A stretch of 64,000 nt of DNA from Dysosmobacter sp. (lineage in GTDB: Bacteria > Bacillota > Clostridia > Oscillospirales > Oscillospiraceae): the NCBI GenBank assembly GCA_026169195.1, contig JAPFEH010000006.1, positions 1 through 64,000 of the forward strand, written 5' to 3'. The translations under genes and the position numbers were made by a program. The notes beneath the pieces are model-generated. The model did no database searches, was not told where the DNA came from, and saw only the letters and a program-made list of their open reading frames with translations. Below, piece after piece: positions 1-9,473 of the stretch. How positions within the stretch are numbered: position 1 is the stretch's first letter; the number at the start of each line of letters is the position of its first letter.

Positions 1-79
1 GACCATCTTTCACCACAGCCTCTACGACCTTTTGCTTAAACTCTGCTGTGTACCGTTTGTTTGGTATCCCTTTTGGCAT
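1..79 (-). mobile_element. IS3-family transposase OrfA, N-terminus only (cut by window edge)
   Basis: Reading leftward from an ATG at 79, the translation begins MPKGIPNKRYTAEFKQKVVE and runs off the window after about 26 codons. This is the typical start of an IS3-family OrfA, the helix-turn-helix protein that binds the element's ends and works with a frameshifted OrfAB DDE transposase. Only the helix-turn-helix start is visible. The IS end appears to lie near 141, where the minus strand reads TGAACTGCACCCC, leaving about 40 bases before the recG stop. The family call rests on N-terminal resemblance. Whether the element is intact cannot be seen. Confidence 0.75.
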
Positions 80-86
80 AAATAAA

Positions 87-135
87 GCACCCCATTTGTT
101 ATTCAGTATACCATACTGTCTAACAAATGGGGTGC
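87..135. repeat. Nested inverted repeat in the IS leader
   Basis: Bases 87-101 and 121-135 are perfect 15-base inverted repeats. Inside them 104-109 and 113-118 form a second perfect 6-base pair around a 3-base loop, so the whole block folds into one long hairpin just upstream of the transposase start. The outer arm sequence recurs at 152-159 (GCACCCCA), followed by a T run, so 128-135 could instead pair with 152-159. Such hairpins near IS ends commonly limit read-through transcription into the transposase; that role is inferred here. Confidence 0.8.
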
Positions 136-184
136 AGTTCATTCATGGTCGGCACCCCACTTTTTTATTGGATTGAGCGGACGG

Positions 185-2233
185 TTAATTGAGAGAGTCT
201 GCCGCCTGTGTGAACAGCTCTGCCACCCGTGCCGCAGTATCCGGATGGAGCCGCAAATCGGGATCTTGTGCCAACAGATCTTCTGCGGCCAGCTGCGCTT
301 CTTTTAAAAGCTGGGTGTCACAGCCGATATCCGCTACTTTCAGCCCCGGCAGTCCATGCTGCCGCTGCCCGAAAAAGTCGCCGGGGCCCCGCAGGCGCAG
401 ATCCTCCTCCGCAACCTTGAAGCCATCGGTGGTTTTGGTGAGAACCTTCAGCCGCTGGCGGGTCTCCTTATTTTGATTGTCGGAGATCAGGATACAGTAG
501 GATTGGTGGGAGCCGCGGCCCACCCGGCCCCGCAGCTGGTGGAGCTGGCTCAATCCAAACCGCTCCGCGTTTTCAATCACCATGACGGCAGCATTGGGAA
601 CGTCCACGCCCACCTCAATGACAGTCGTGGCAACCAGAATATCCGTTTCGTGTGCAGCAAAGGCGGTCATGACGGCATCCTTTTCGGCAGCCTTCATTTT
701 CCCGTGGACAAATGCCACCCGCAGATCCGGAAAAATCTGAGACTGGAGCATGGCGGCATAGGCGGTCACCGCTTTCCGTTCATCAGCCGGTTCCTCGCTT
801 TCAGAGACCTGCGGACAGACAATATAGGTCTGGCGGCCTTGGGATGCCAGCTTGCGGATAAAATTGTAGACCCGGGGATGATAGCTGCCGGGAACGGAAT
901 ACGTCTCAACGGGGCGGCGTCCCGGCGGCAGCCGGTCAATGACCGACACCTCCAGATCGCCGTATAGAATCAAAGCCAATGTTCGGGGAATGGGGGTGGC
1001 GGACATCACAAGAATATGGGGATGCGCGCCTTTTGCAGCCAGAGCGGCCCTCTGCGCTACCCCGAAGCGGTGCTGCTCGTCTGTTACGACAAGCCCCAGA
1101 TCGGCATATTCCACGCTGCCGGTGATGAGGGCGTGGGTGCCGATGGCAAAGTCGATCTCACCGGCGGCCAGCTGCGCTGCGATGCTTCTTTTCGTTTTCG
1201 CCGGAGAGGAACCGGTCAGCAGGGCGCACCGGATCCCAAGGCGCTCCAGAATGGGGGCAAGACCGTGATAATGCTGACGGGCTAAAATTTCCGTGGGAGC
1301 CATCAAGGCTGCCTGCCTGCCGTTTTTCACACAGAAATAGATACAGGCTGCGGCTACCATGGTTTTACCGGAACCCACATCGCCCTGACAGAGACGGTTC
1401 ATGGGAATGCCGGAGCACATGTCTCGCAGGGCTTCCTCCACGCAGCGCCGCTGGGCGTCTGTCAGTGCAAAGGGAAGGGCATGGTAAAAGACATCCATAT
1501 CCACAGCCTTGCAGGGTTCCACCTGAACCGTCTCCCGTCGGGACCGCAGGCGCTGCAGGCCGATGGAAAAGAAGAACAGCTCTTCAAAGGCAAGGCGCCG
1601 GCGCGCCAGATCCAGCGCATGTTCATCCTCCGGAAAGTGGATGTTTTCATAGGCGAAGCCGATGCGGCACAGATGGTGCGCCTGCCGCACCTCATCCGGC
1701 AGCGCGTCCGGCAGGATCGCGGCGCAGGCATCCAGCCCCTGCCGGATGGAGCGGGACAGCACCAGCTGGCTGACGCCGGCAGTCAGAGGATAGATGGGAA
1801 CGATGCGGCCGGTGAACTCCTTGCGGTTTTCTGGTTCCACAATGGGGGCGGCCATGGTTTTGCGGAGAAGATTGCCCTCCGCCCTGCCGTAAAAAACGTA
1901 GGTTTCCCCTTGAATCAATTGATTTTTCAGCCATGTCTGGTTGAAGAAGGTGAGATCCAGCACGCCGGATTCGTCCACCGCGCGGACTTTGACCAGATCC
2001 ATTCCCTTTCGGATATGGGAAACGGAGGGAGGGGAGGCGATCATAGCGGTGACACAGGCTGTTTCACCGGGAACCAGATCGGCAATGCGCTTGGAGTGCC
2101 GGCGGTCATCGTATTTGCGCGGGAACCATGCAATCAGATCCCGCAGGGTTTCGATCCCCAGTTTTTTCAAAGCAGCGGCCCTCTGGGGACCGATGCCCTT
2201 GATGGTTTGAATATCGGTAGTCAGGTCAGCCAA
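185..2233 (-). CDS. recG: ATP-dependent DNA helicase RecG
   Basis: RecG is the branch-migration helicase that remodels stalled replication forks and Holliday junctions. The protein is about 682 residues, normal for the family. It has an N-terminal wedge/OB region, then Walker A (GDVGSGKT, near residue 290), a DEQH box (VVTDEQHRFG) and the C-terminal motifs (TTVIEVGVDVPNA, QLRGRVGRG). The open frame extends upstream to 2311. I chose the TTG at 2233 because AAAGGCGGG lies just ahead of it and the family-like sequence (ADLTTDIQTIKGIGPQ) begins there. It is the last gene before the IS end, and the insertion has left its stop codon intact. Confidence 0.95.
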   Translation of the reverse strand: MADLTTDIQTIKGIGPQRAAALKKLGIETLRDLIAWFPRKYDDRRHSKRIADLVPGETACVTAMIASPPSVSHIRKGMDLVKVRAVDESGVLDLTFFNQTWLKNQLIQGETYVFYGRAEGNLLRKTMAAPIVEPENRKEFTGRIVPIYPLTAGVSQLVLSRSIRQGLDACAAILPDALPDEVRQAHHLCRIGFAYENIHFPEDEHALDLARRRLAFEELFFFSIGLQRLRSRRETVQVEPCKAVDMDVFYHALPFALTDAQRRCVEEALRDMCSGIPMNRLCQGDVGSGKTMVAAACIYFCVKNGRQAALMAPTEILARQHYHGLAPILERLGIRCALLTGSSPAKTKRSIAAQLAAGEIDFAIGTHALITGSVEYADLGLVVTDEQHRFGVAQRAALAAKGAHPHILVMSATPIPRTLALILYGDLEVSVIDRLPPGRRPVETYSVPGSYHPRVYNFIRKLASQGRQTYIVCPQVSESEEPADERKAVTAYAAMLQSQIFPDLRVAFVHGKMKAAEKDAVMTAFAAHETDILVATTVIEVGVDVPNAAVMVIENAERFGLSQLHQLRGRVGRGSHQSYCILISDNQNKETRQRLKVLTKTTDGFKVAEEDLRLRGPGDFFGQRQHGLPGLKVADIGCDTQLLKEAQLAAEDLLAQDPDLRLHPDTAARVAELFTQAADSLN

Positions 2234-2354
2234 AGGAGTCCCGCCTTTCTTGTTCGTTTCCTGTCCGTATGATACCATGCTTTGCACGCGGGCACAAGAA
2301 GGGAACCGCAAGGTGCCTGCGCCGGAGCGGATGACGGATGCTGCGGCGATGGAG

Positions 2355-2388
2355 AAAAAGACGGTCCGCCGGAGAGCTCCGGCGGACC
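2355..2388 (-). terminator. Intrinsic terminator after folA
   Basis: Perfect 11-bp stem (2363-2373 with 2378-2388) and a GAGC loop. On the minus strand it is followed by GTCTTTTTC. It lies 10 bases beyond the folA stop, separating the thyA-folA unit from recG. Confidence 0.8.
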
Positions 2389-2397
2389 GCGCGGGTG

Positions 2398-2895
2398 TTA
2401 CAGCTTGGTGTTGATGTAATCAATGAACCGGTAGGTGACGCCGTTTTCCTCCACCGGATCGCTGGCCGACTCAATGCTCCAGCCCGGCAGCTTATCCAGA
2501 TTGGGAAAGAAGGTATCGGCTTTTTCCGCGGCGGCATCCACCATGGTCAGAAAGACGCGGCGGCACTTGGGAAGCAGGGCGGTGTAGATGCTGCCGCCGC
2601 CGATGACCCACAGCTGATCCTCCGGTGTTCCGGCGGTCAGTTCCAGCGCGGCGGAAAGACTGTCTGCAACTTCGCAGCCCTCCCGGTCGAAATCCACGTT
2701 ATGGGTGATGACGATGTTCCGCCGCTGGGGCAGCGGTCTGCCGCCGGGAAAGGTGTCCAATGTTTTGCGGCCGAGGATCACGGTGCCGCCGATCGTCAGG
2801 GAACGAAACCGCTTCATATCCGTTGGCAGGGAAAACAGCAGCTTTCCCTCACAGCCGATGGCCCAATGCTTATCAACAACAACAATGGCATTCAT
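2398..2895 (-). CDS. folA: Dihydrofolate reductase
   Basis: Reduces dihydrofolate to tetrahydrofolate with NADPH, restoring the cofactor that thymidylate synthase oxidises. It is 165 residues, typical of chromosomal bacterial DHFR. Visible signatures are the N-terminal substrate loop (VVDKHWAIGCEGKLLFSLP), the NADPH-binding GGTVILGRKTLDTFP, and the VIGGGSIYTALLP glycine motif. Cys replaces the usual Asn/Gly in the AIG-x-G-L stretch (AIGCEGKLLF), a tolerated variation. It follows thyA by 9 bases and is almost certainly co-transcribed with it. The pairing is functional because ThyA produces the dihydrofolate that FolA recycles. Confidence 0.96.
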   Translation of the reverse strand: MNAIVVVDKHWAIGCEGKLLFSLPTDMKRFRSLTIGGTVILGRKTLDTFPGGRPLPQRRNIVITHNVDFDREGCEVADSLSAALELTAGTPEDQLWVIGGGSIYTALLPKCRRVFLTMVDAAAEKADTFFPNLDKLPGWSIESASDPVEENGVTYRFIDYINTKL

Positions 2896-2904
2896 GTTTT
2901 CACC

Positions 2905-3735
2905 TCAGATCGCAACTGGAATTTTTTCTTCAAAGGGAGCAGGGGTATAGCCTTCTATGCGGAAACTGTCTTTGTTAAAGGCGTAGAAATCAGTCACGGA
3001 CGGATCCATAAAGAATTGCGGCGCCGGAGACTGCGGTGCAGAGAGCATCTGTTCGATGATGGGCACGTGCCGGTCATAGATGTGGGCATCGGCGATGACG
3101 TGGACCAGCTCGCCGGGGATCAGGCCGCTGACCTGCGCGAACATATGGACCAGCACGGCATACTGCACCACGTTCCAGTTGTTGGCAGCCAGCATATCCT
3201 GACTCCGCTGGTTTAAGATGGCGTTGAGCACACGGCCGGAAACATTGAACGTCATGGAGTAGGCGCAGGGGTACAGGTGCATTTCGGAAAGATCGGAAAA
3301 ATTATAGAGATTGGTGAGGATCCGGCGGGAGGCGGGGTTGTGCTTGAGATCATAGAGCACTCGATCCACCTGATCCATATCCCCTTCGGGATAGTGGTGC
3401 TTCACCCCCAGCTGATAGCCGTAGGCTTTTCCGATGGAGCCGGTCTCATCAGCCCACTGGTCCCAGATTTTGGCATCCAGATCGTGGATGTTGTTGGACT
3501 TTTTCTGCCAGATCCACAGCAGCTCGTTGACCGCGGTCTTCCAATAGGTGCGCCGCAGAGTCAGAATGGGGAATTCCTTTTGCAGGTCATAGCGGTTCAC
3601 AATGCCGAATTTTTTGATGGTGTGGGCGGGGGTGCCGTCGTCCCAATGGGGGCGGACCTGCTGGTCGGTATCCCATACGCCGTTTTCTAAAATATCCCGG
3701 CAGTTTTCGATGAAGCGGATGTCTGCGTAACTCAC
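2905..3735 (-). CDS. thyA: Thymidylate synthase
   Basis: Methylates dUMP to dTMP using methylene-tetrahydrofolate. About 276 residues. The catalytic cysteine lies in HLYPCAYSMTF, preceded by SRRILTNLYN, together matching the thymidylate synthase active-site signature. The C-terminus carries the usual ...KIPVAI-type end. A GTG at 3735 is preferred over the upstream in-frame start at 3762 because AAAGGAGG sits 7 bases before it. First gene of a thyA-folA operon reading leftward, with a promoter at 3772-3800. Confidence 0.95.
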   Translation of the reverse strand: MSYADIRFIENCRDILENGVWDTDQQVRPHWDDGTPAHTIKKFGIVNRYDLQKEFPILTLRRTYWKTAVNELLWIWQKKSNNIHDLDAKIWDQWADETGSIGKAYGYQLGVKHHYPEGDMDQVDRVLYDLKHNPASRRILTNLYNFSDLSEMHLYPCAYSMTFNVSGRVLNAILNQRSQDMLAANNWNVVQYAVLVHMFAQVSGLIPGELVHVIADAHIYDRHVPIIEQMLSAPQSPAPQFFMDPSVTDFYAFNKDSFRIEGYTPAPFEEKIPVAI

Positions 3736-3771
3736 GAAACGGCCTCCTTTATCCAGATTCAATTCACCTCC

Positions 3772-3800
3772 AGTATAACAAATGCCGCCGGAAATGTACA
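3772..3800 (-). promoter_or_regulatory. Putative sigma-A promoter of thyA-folA
   Basis: On the minus strand TGTACA (3800-3795), a 17-base spacer and TATACT (3777-3772), about 37 bases upstream of the thyA GTG. Confidence 0.55.
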
Positions 3801-3909
3801 GTGCCTGCGGGATGGAAAACTGCCGACAAGCGAGGGCGGATTGACGCCGCGATTGGGGGTTTGGCCGGAAGCCTGCCGCAAAATCGCAGACTTTCCGGCA
3901 GGATGCCCA

Positions 3910-3938
3910 TTGTAAAGACGCAAAAAGTGCGGTAAGAT
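3910..3938 (+). promoter_or_regulatory. Putative promoter of the AraC/MATE pair
   Basis: TTGTAA (3910-3915), 17-base spacer, TAAGAT (3933-3938), followed by GGGAGGT ahead of the ATG at 3966. Confidence 0.5.
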
Positions 3939-3965
3939 AGGCAGGCAGCGAACGGGAGGTGGACT

Positions 3966-4817
3966 ATGCTGGATCGCAGCGAAGTTGGAAAACGGGGATA
4001 TTTGAATGAGGGCTTCCGTCTGTTTCACTTGAAAGACAGCCGGGCACAGAAGCTGGAATATCACTATCATGAATTCGATAAACTGATTTTGATGCTGGGA
4101 GGCAGTGTGACCTATGTGGTGGAAGGGGTCACATATTTTTTGAAGCCTTGGGATGTGCTGCTGGTGCAGCACAACCTGATCCACAGAGCCATGATCGATC
4201 CGCAGGAGCCCTATGAGCGGGTGGTCATCTGGCTGGGGCGGGACTGGATCACGGCCCGCAGCGATCCGGGACAGCGGCTGGATACCTGCTTTGATACGGC
4301 GCGGGAGCGGGGATTCCATCTGCTGCGGACCGGCGGAGCGCGGCGCGCGCAGTATATGCAGACCATTCAGAGTCTGGAGGAGGCGCTGCGCTCGGAGGAA
4401 TTCGGCGCGGCCCGCATGGCGGACACGCTTTGCCAGCAGCTTCTGGTTGCCGTCAATCGGGACCTGATCTCCTCCCGCACGGCGGCGGAGGCGCAGGACA
4501 GCTATCGGGTAGATCCCAAAATGGAGGAAGTGCTGCGGTATATTGCGGCCCATCTGCGGGAGGAGCTGTCGGTGGAGCTGCTGGCCAGACAGTTCTTTAT
4601 GAGCCGGTATTATCTGATGCACCGGTTCAAAGAGGTGACCGGATATACCCTCCATCAGTATATTACCCAGAAGCGGCTGCTGGCGGCAGCGGAATCGATC
4701 CGGGCTGGCGTACCGGTGATGAAGGCGGCGGAGCAGTCAGGGTTTTCAGAGTATTCCACGTTCCTGCGGGCATTTCGAAAGACCTTTCAGATCAGTCCGC
4801 GGGATTTTCAAGCATGA
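3966..4817 (+). CDS. AraC-family transcriptional regulator
   Basis: A 283-residue regulator. The N-terminal half is a cupin-like ligand-binding domain: HYHEFDKLILMLGGSVTYVVEG followed by a DVLLVQHNLIHRA strand pattern. The last 100 residues carry the two helix-turn-helix motifs of AraC/XylS proteins (SVELLARQFFMSRYYLMHRF and VMKAAEQSGFSEYSTFLRAF, ending in the standard P-R-D-F). The ATG follows GGGAGGTGGACT. The downstream MATE exporter begins a few bases after its stop, so the likely job is sensing a small molecule and controlling that exporter. The ligand cannot be read from sequence. Confidence 0.9.
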   Translation: MLDRSEVGKRGYLNEGFRLFHLKDSRAQKLEYHYHEFDKLILMLGGSVTYVVEGVTYFLKPWDVLLVQHNLIHRAMIDPQEPYERVVIWLGRDWITARSDPGQRLDTCFDTARERGFHLLRTGGARRAQYMQTIQSLEEALRSEEFGAARMADTLCQQLLVAVNRDLISSRTAAEAQDSYRVDPKMEEVLRYIAAHLREELSVELLARQFFMSRYYLMHRFKEVTGYTLHQYITQKRLLAAAESIRAGVPVMKAAEQSGFSEYSTFLRAFRKTFQISPRDFQA

Positions 4818-4838
4818 GATATGGGAGAGGCGAGTGTG

Positions 4839-6200
4839 TTGAACGAGGTAAGGGAAGTACGGAGAATTGAAACGACATTCAGCGATCAGGATCTGCGGCG
4901 GTTGATCATTCCGCTGGTGATCGAGCAGCTGCTGGCCATTACGGTGGGCCTGTTTGACTCTGTGATGGTTTCGCAGGTAGGGGAAGCGGCCATTTCCGCC
5001 GTCAGTCTGGTGGACACGGTCAATGTGCTGCTGGTCAATGCCTTTTCCGCGCTGGCGACCGGCGGCGCTGTGATCGCGGGGCAGTATCTGGGCCGGCGGG
5101 AATCCGTCAAGGCGGGGCATTCCGGTGCGCAGCTGCTGCTGTTTATGGGCGAGGCATCCATTTTGATCACAGCACTTTTTTATCTGGCAAAGGGATTTGT
5201 GCTGGGTGTGGTGTTTGGACAGGTAGAACCGGATGTGGCGGCTTATGCCAACACCTATTATATGATCGTGGAGGCGTCGATCCCCTTTCTGGCGATTTAC
5301 AGCGCCGGCGCCGCATTGTTTCGGGTCATGGGGAATTCTAAAATCTCCATGTGGGTTTCCCTGCTGATGAATCTGATCAATATTTCCGGCAATGCCCTGC
5401 TGATTTTTGTGGTCCGCATGGGGGTGGAAGGCGTTGCGATCCCCACGCTGGTTTCCCGGGCGGTGGGCGCTGCGGTGATCGTGGCGCTGCTGAAGCGGCC
5501 GGAGCTGCCGCTGCGGGTGGAGCGCTTCACGTTCCGCCATGATCGCTATGTGGTGAAGAACATTCTGCGCTTCGGCGTGCCGAACGGGCTGGAGAGCAGT
5601 ATGTTTCAGCTGGGCAAGATCCTGCTGCTGTCCACGGTGGCGGTTCTGGGAACGGCTTCCGTGGCAGCCAACGCCATTGGCAATACGGTGTGCACCTTCC
5701 AGTGTGTTCCGGGAAATGCGCTGGGGCTTGCCATGGTAACGGTCGTATCCCGCTGTGTGGGGGCCGGCAATTATGACCGGGCCAGAGCCTACACAAAAAA
5801 ACTTTTGAAGAGCACCTATCTCTTCATGGCGGGGACCATTGTGCTGATTCTGGTGCTGCTGCCTTTGATTATGAAGCTGTACAATGTCTCTGCGCAGGCG
5901 GCGGACTATGCCCGTCAGATCGTCTGGATGCACGGTTTGGCAGCCATGGTATTGTGGCCGGCGTCCTTCACGCTGCCGCAGGCGCTTCGGGCTGCCGGAG
6001 ACACACGGTTTACCATGGTGGTCTCTACCGTATCCATGTGGACGCTGCGGGTGGGACTGGGCGTGCTTCTGGGCCGGTACTGGGGCTTTGGTGTGCTGGG
6101 GATCTGGATGGCCATGTTTGGGGACTGGGCTTTCCGGGTGGCATTTTTCCTGCCCCGCTTTCTGGGACACAAGTGGGAAACGATGAGTGTCCGGGATTGA
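4839..6200 (+). CDS. MATE-family multidrug/Na+ antiporter
   Basis: A polytopic membrane protein of about 453 residues with 12 predicted hydrophobic segments in two similar halves, as in NorM/DinF exporters. The N-half starts LIIPLVIEQLLAITVGLFDSVMVS, a classic MATE opening. MATE proteins expel cationic drugs or metabolites using Na+ or H+. The frame is open from ATG 4821, but no ribosome binding site precedes that codon. GGAGAGG at 4824-4830 fits TTG 4839 (or GTG 4836) better, so I use 4839. It sits directly behind the AraC regulator, with a terminator downstream. The substrate is unknown. Confidence 0.9.
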   Translation: MNEVREVRRIETTFSDQDLRRLIIPLVIEQLLAITVGLFDSVMVSQVGEAAISAVSLVDTVNVLLVNAFSALATGGAVIAGQYLGRRESVKAGHSGAQLLLFMGEASILITALFYLAKGFVLGVVFGQVEPDVAAYANTYYMIVEASIPFLAIYSAGAALFRVMGNSKISMWVSLLMNLINISGNALLIFVVRMGVEGVAIPTLVSRAVGAAVIVALLKRPELPLRVERFTFRHDRYVVKNILRFGVPNGLESSMFQLGKILLLSTVAVLGTASVAANAIGNTVCTFQCVPGNALGLAMVTVVSRCVGAGNYDRARAYTKKLLKSTYLFMAGTIVLILVLLPLIMKLYNVSAQAADYARQIVWMHGLAAMVLWPASFTLPQALRAAGDTRFTMVVSTVSMWTLRVGLGVLLGRYWGFGVLGIWMAMFGDWAFRVAFFLPRFLGHKWETMSVRD

Positions 6201-6201
6201 C

Positions 6202-6247
6202 GGAGCCGTCCGGATGGTGTCCGGACGGGAGTTTCCGGCTCCCTTTT
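6202..6247 (+). terminator. Terminator after the MATE gene
   Basis: Nested stem: GGAGCCG (6202-6208) with CGGCTCC (6236-6242), and CGTCCGG with CCGGACG inside, followed by TTTT at 6244-6247. It begins 2 bases past the stop codon. Confidence 0.75.
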
Positions 6248-6254
6248 ATGACAA

Positions 6255-6294
6255 CAGGCTGACGAAACCGCTCTGCGGTTTCGTCAGCCTGTTT
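6255..6294. terminator. Bidirectional terminator between MATE and pflB
   Basis: Perfect 16-bp inverted repeat (6255-6270 with 6276-6291), 5-base loop, between convergent genes and 14 bases from the pflB stop. Confidence 0.8.
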
Positions 6295-6304
6295 CACGTT
6301 GCGC

Positions 6305-8545
6305 TCAGACAGATTCATGGAAGGTGCGGCGGACCACCTCGGCCTGCTGTTCCCGGGAGAGCCGGCTGAAGTTCACAGCGTAGCCGGATACCCGGATGGT
6401 AAGGCTGGGATACTTCTCCGGATGCTCCATGGCGTCCAGAAGGGTCTCCCGATGGAGAACGTTGACGTTGAGATGGTGTGCCCCCTGAGAGAAGTAACCG
6501 TCCAGAATGGACACCAGATTCTGTTCTCTCTGCTGCGGGTCCTTGCCCAGCGCCTCCGGTACGATGGAGAAGGTGTTGGAAACGCCGTCCTGACACACGT
6601 CCCGATAGGGGATCTTTGCCACGGAGTTCAAGCTGGCCAGCGCGCCGTTGGCGTCCCGCCCGTGCATGGGATTGGCGCCCGGCGCCAGAGGCTCGCCCAG
6701 CTTGCGCCCGTCGGGGGTGGAGCCGGTTTTTTTGCCGTACATTACATTGGAGGTGATGGTCAGGGCGGACAGGGTGTGCTTGGCATCCCGGTACAGCGGG
6801 TGCTTTTTCAGCTCCCGTGAGAAGGTGCGCACCACAAAGACCGCTTCGTTGTCCGCGCGGTCATCGTCATTGCCGTACTTGGGGAAGTCTCCCTGTGTGA
6901 CGAAGTCCACGGCGATCCCCTGCTCGTTGCGGACAGGGCGCACCTGTGCGTACCGGATGGCGGAGAGGGAGTCTGCCGCCACGGAAAGTCCCGCGATCCC
7001 GAAGGCGGTGAGTCGCTCCACCTGTGTGTCGTGCAGTGCCATCTGGCTTGCCTCATACGCATATTTATCGTGCATGAAGTGGATGATGTTCACAGTATCG
7101 GCATACAGCCGGGCGGCATAAGAGAGCACCTTCTCATAGTTGGCGCGGACGGATTCATAGTCCAGTATCTCATCCGTGATGGGCTGGATGTCGGGAACCA
7201 CCAGCTCGCCCGTGCGCTCGTCCACACCGCCGTTGATGGCATAGAGCAGGCACTTTGCGATGTTGCAGCGGGCGCCGAAGAACTGCATCTGCTTGCCCAC
7301 CGCCATGGCGGAGACGCAGCAGGCAATGGCATAGTCATCGCCGTAAACGGGGCGCATTACGTCGTCGTTTTCATACTGGATGGAGTCTGTGGCAATGCTC
7401 ATCTTGGCGCAGTATGTCTTGAAGGCGGCGGGCAGATGCTCCGACCACAGAATGGTCAGGTTCGGCTCGGGGGCGGAGCCGAGGTTGGTGAGGGTGTGGA
7501 GATAGCGGAAGGAGTTTTTGGTGACCAGCGTCTTTCCACCGATGGTCATGCCGCCGATGGACTCTGTGACCCAGGTGGGGTCGCCGCCGAACAGTTCGTT
7601 GTACTCCGGCGTGCGCAGATGGCGCACAAGACGCAGCTTGATGATAAATTGGTCGATCAGCTCCTGCGCGCCCTCTTCGGTGAGGATGCCGCGCTCCAGA
7701 TCCCGCTGGATATAGATGTCCAAGAAGGTGGCGGTGCGGCCCAGAGAGGTGGCGGCGCCGTTATTTTCCTTAATGCCGGCCAGATAGGCCATATACAGGG
7801 CCTGAACGGCATCATGGGCGTTGGCGGCAGGACGGGAGAGATCGACCCCGTAGCGGGCAGCCATCTGCTTCATCTCCGCCAGCGCGCGGATCTGGGCAGA
7901 GACCTCTTCCCGCAGACGGATGCGGGATTCGTCCATCGGGCCGTCCAGTCCATCCAGATCCTTCCGTTTTTCCTCTGCCAGCCGGTCGATGCCGTAGAGT
8001 GCCACCCGGCGGTAGTCGCCGATGATGCGGCCCCGCCCGTAGGCGTCCGGCAGGCCGGTGAGCAGTCCCACATGACGGGCAATGCGGGTACGGGCGGGGT
8101 AGGCGTCAAAAACGCCCTCGTTGTGGGTCTTGCGGTACTGGGAAAAGTGCGCGTCGATCTCCGGATCCAGCTGATAGCCGTACTGCTCCAGCGCGGACTT
8201 GGCCATGCGGGTGCCGCCGTACAGATTGACGATGCGCTTCAAGGGCGCATCGGTCTGCAAACCGACGATCACTTCGTTTTCCTTGTCAATGTAGCCCGGG
8301 GCAAACTGGTCGATGCCGGAGACGATATGGGTCTCTACATCCAATACGCCCCGCTGCAGTTCCTCCAGAAGCAGTTCCTCGCACCGCTTCCACACGGCCT
8401 TAGTTTTTTCGGTGGGACCCGCCAAAAACCCTTCGTCTCCCTCATAAGGGGTATAGTTGTCCTGAATGAAGGCGCGCACGTCAATGGACCGCTTCCACTC
8501 GTCTCCTCGAAACCCTTCCCATGCGGGGATCGTCTGCATCATCAT
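6305..8545 (-). CDS. pflB: Pyruvate formate-lyase (formate C-acetyltransferase)
   Basis: Glycyl-radical enzyme cleaving pyruvate with CoA to acetyl-CoA and formate in the anaerobic cytoplasm. About 746 residues, as expected. The adjacent catalytic cysteines are visible in [16 protein letters not shown] and the radical glycine lies in [12 protein letters not shown] near the C-terminus. These motifs identify true PFL rather than a diol dehydratase-like paralogue. Three ATG codons follow one another; the first (8545) is 7 bases from GGAG. It overlaps the end of pflA by 4 bases (ATGA), implying translational coupling. The operon is headed by a ZTP riboswitch, consistent with formate feeding formyl-tetrahydrofolate for purine synthesis. 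Confidence 0.97.
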   Translation of the reverse strand: MMMQTIPAWEGFRGDEWKRSIDVRAFIQDNYTPYEGDEGFLAGPTEKTKAVWKRCEELLLEELQRGVLDVETHIVSGIDQFAPGYIDKENEVIVGLQTDAPLKRIVNLYGGTRMAKSALEQYGYQLDPEIDAHFSQYRKTHNEGVFDAYPARTRIARHVGLLTGLPDAYGRGRIIGDYRRVALYGIDRLAEEKRKDLDGLDGPMDESRIRLREEVSAQIRALAEMKQMAARYGVDLSRPAANAHDAVQALYMAYLAGIKENNGAATSLGRTATFLDIYIQRDLERGILTEEGAQELIDQFIIKLRLVRHLRTPEYNELFGGDPTWVTESIGGMTIGGKTLVTKNSFRYLHTLTNLGSAPEPNLTILWSEHLPAAFKTYCAKMSIATDSIQYENDDVMRPVYGDDYAIACCVSAMAVGKQMQFFGARCNIAKCLLYAINGGVDERTGELVVPDIQPITDEILDYESVRANYEKVLSYAARLYADTVNIIHFMHDKYAYEASQMALHDTQVERLTAFGIAGLSVAADSLSAIRYAQVRPVRNEQGIAVDFVTQGDFPKYGNDDDRADNEAVFVVRTFSRELKKHPLYRDAKHTLSALTITSNVMYGKKTGSTPDGRKLGEPLAPGANPMHGRDANGALASLNSVAKIPYRDVCQDGVSNTFSIVPEALGKDPQQREQNLVSILDGYFSQGAHHLNVNVLHRETLLDAMEHPEKYPSLTIRVSGYAVNFSRLSREQQAEVVRRTFHESV

Positions 8546-9273
8546 ACCGCTTCTCCTCTCTTTCCGGCCCAAGAGCCGAACCATGTTGTTTGCAGCAGGG
8601 CGCATTGCTGCGGATCCATGGCAGGCGTGTCTGCCAGAGGATCGGGCCGGCCCTGTTGGCTGTATTTGTAAGCTCCCATTTTATGAAAGGGGAGCAGTTC
8701 TACCCGCTGAACGTTGGGAAGTGTGGAAATATAATCCCGCAGAGCAGCCAAGTGGGATGCTCCGTCAGTGAGACCGGGAACGACCACGTGGCGCACCCAC
8801 ATGGGGACCCCCGACCGGCGGACGGCTTCCGCAAAGTCCTTTGCAGCGTCCATTTCCCGTCCGGTTATGGTGCGGTAAAGAGACGGAGCTTCGTGTTTGA
8901 CGTCATAGAGCACCAGATCGGTGCTGCGCAGGATCCGGTCGTAGTCTCCTGAACCGACACCGGAGGTATCGAGACAGGTGTGGATCCCCGCGGCCTTCAA
9001 GCGCTCCAGACATTCCAGAAGAAAGGCGGGCTGCGCCAGCGGTTCGCCGCCGGAAAACGTGACGCCGCCGCCGGAACGTTCAAAATACCCCCGGAACCGC
9101 AGCAGCCGCTGCACCAGCGCTTCTGCCTCCATCGTCTGCCCGCCGGAGCCCTGACTGTCCGCATTGTGGCAGTACAGGCACCGCAGGGGGCAGCCCTGTA
9201 AAAATACCACCGCGCGGATACCGGGACCGTCCACCAGCCCCATGGATTCGATTTTATGGATCTGACCGGTCAT
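8542..9273 (-). CDS. pflA: Pyruvate formate-lyase activating enzyme (radical SAM)
   Basis: Radical SAM activase of 243 residues that installs the glycyl radical on PflB. The CxxxCxxC cluster motif is [11 protein letters not shown], followed by [11 protein letters not shown], the SAM-binding GGE motif. There is no extra ferredoxin insert, as in classical PflA rather than glycerol dehydratase activases. The ATG at 9273 is chosen because AAGGAGG lies 7-8 bases upstream; the longer open frame to 9447 would run into the riboswitch leader. The order pflA-pflB is the reverse of that in E. coli, so the activase is translated first. Confidence 0.95.
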   Translation of the reverse strand: MTGQIHKIESMGLVDGPGIRAVVFLQGCPLRCLYCHNADSQGSGGQTMEAEALVQRLLRFRGYFERSGGGVTFSGGEPLAQPAFLLECLERLKAAGIHTCLDTSGVGSGDYDRILRSTDLVLYDVKHEAPSLYRTITGREMDAAKDFAEAVRRSGVPMWVRHVVVPGLTDGASHLAALRDYISTLPNVQRVELLPFHKMGAYKYSQQGRPDPLADTPAMDPQQCALLQTTWFGSWAGKRGEAV

Positions 9274-9371
9274 CGTGGTTCCTCCTTGCAGCATGACTCT
9301 GCAAGCCCCGTTTCTACCTGAAATGTTCTGCGGCATCTGAAAAAGAAGCAAAGCAGCGCTCTTTTGGACAG

Positions 9372-9408
9372 AAAAAAACCGTCTGGGGCCTGACAGGCGC
9401 CCAGACGG
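9372..9408 (-). terminator. Expression-platform terminator of the ZTP riboswitch
   Basis: On the minus strand CCGTCTGGG pairs with CCCAGACGG across a short inner stem, followed by seven T. The left arm is the conserved 3' part of the aptamer, so aptamer folding and terminator formation are mutually exclusive, as expected of an ON switch. Confidence 0.85.
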
Positions 9409-9467
9409 TCGGCAATTCAAGATCCGTACTTCATGTGGTAAATCCACTTCCGTCAGTCATACGGTCT
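9399..9467 (-). promoter_or_regulatory. ZTP riboswitch (pfl RNA motif) controlling pflAB
   Basis: The minus-strand leader reads GACCGTATGACTGACGG, then a GTGG...CCAC hairpin, then GAAGTACGG, and ends GCCGACCGTCTGGGC. These are the hallmark conserved blocks of the pfl/ZTP aptamer, which binds ZMP/ZTP, the purine intermediate that accumulates when 10-formyl-tetrahydrofolate is short. GACGG near the 5' end can pair with CCGTC near the 3' end, as in the family pseudoknot. It sits between a strong promoter and a terminator, 126 bases ahead of pflA. ZTP should prevent termination and raise formate production. The aptamer is recognised by eye and was not scored with a covariance model. Confidence 0.9.
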
Positions 9468-9473
9468 GCTGAG

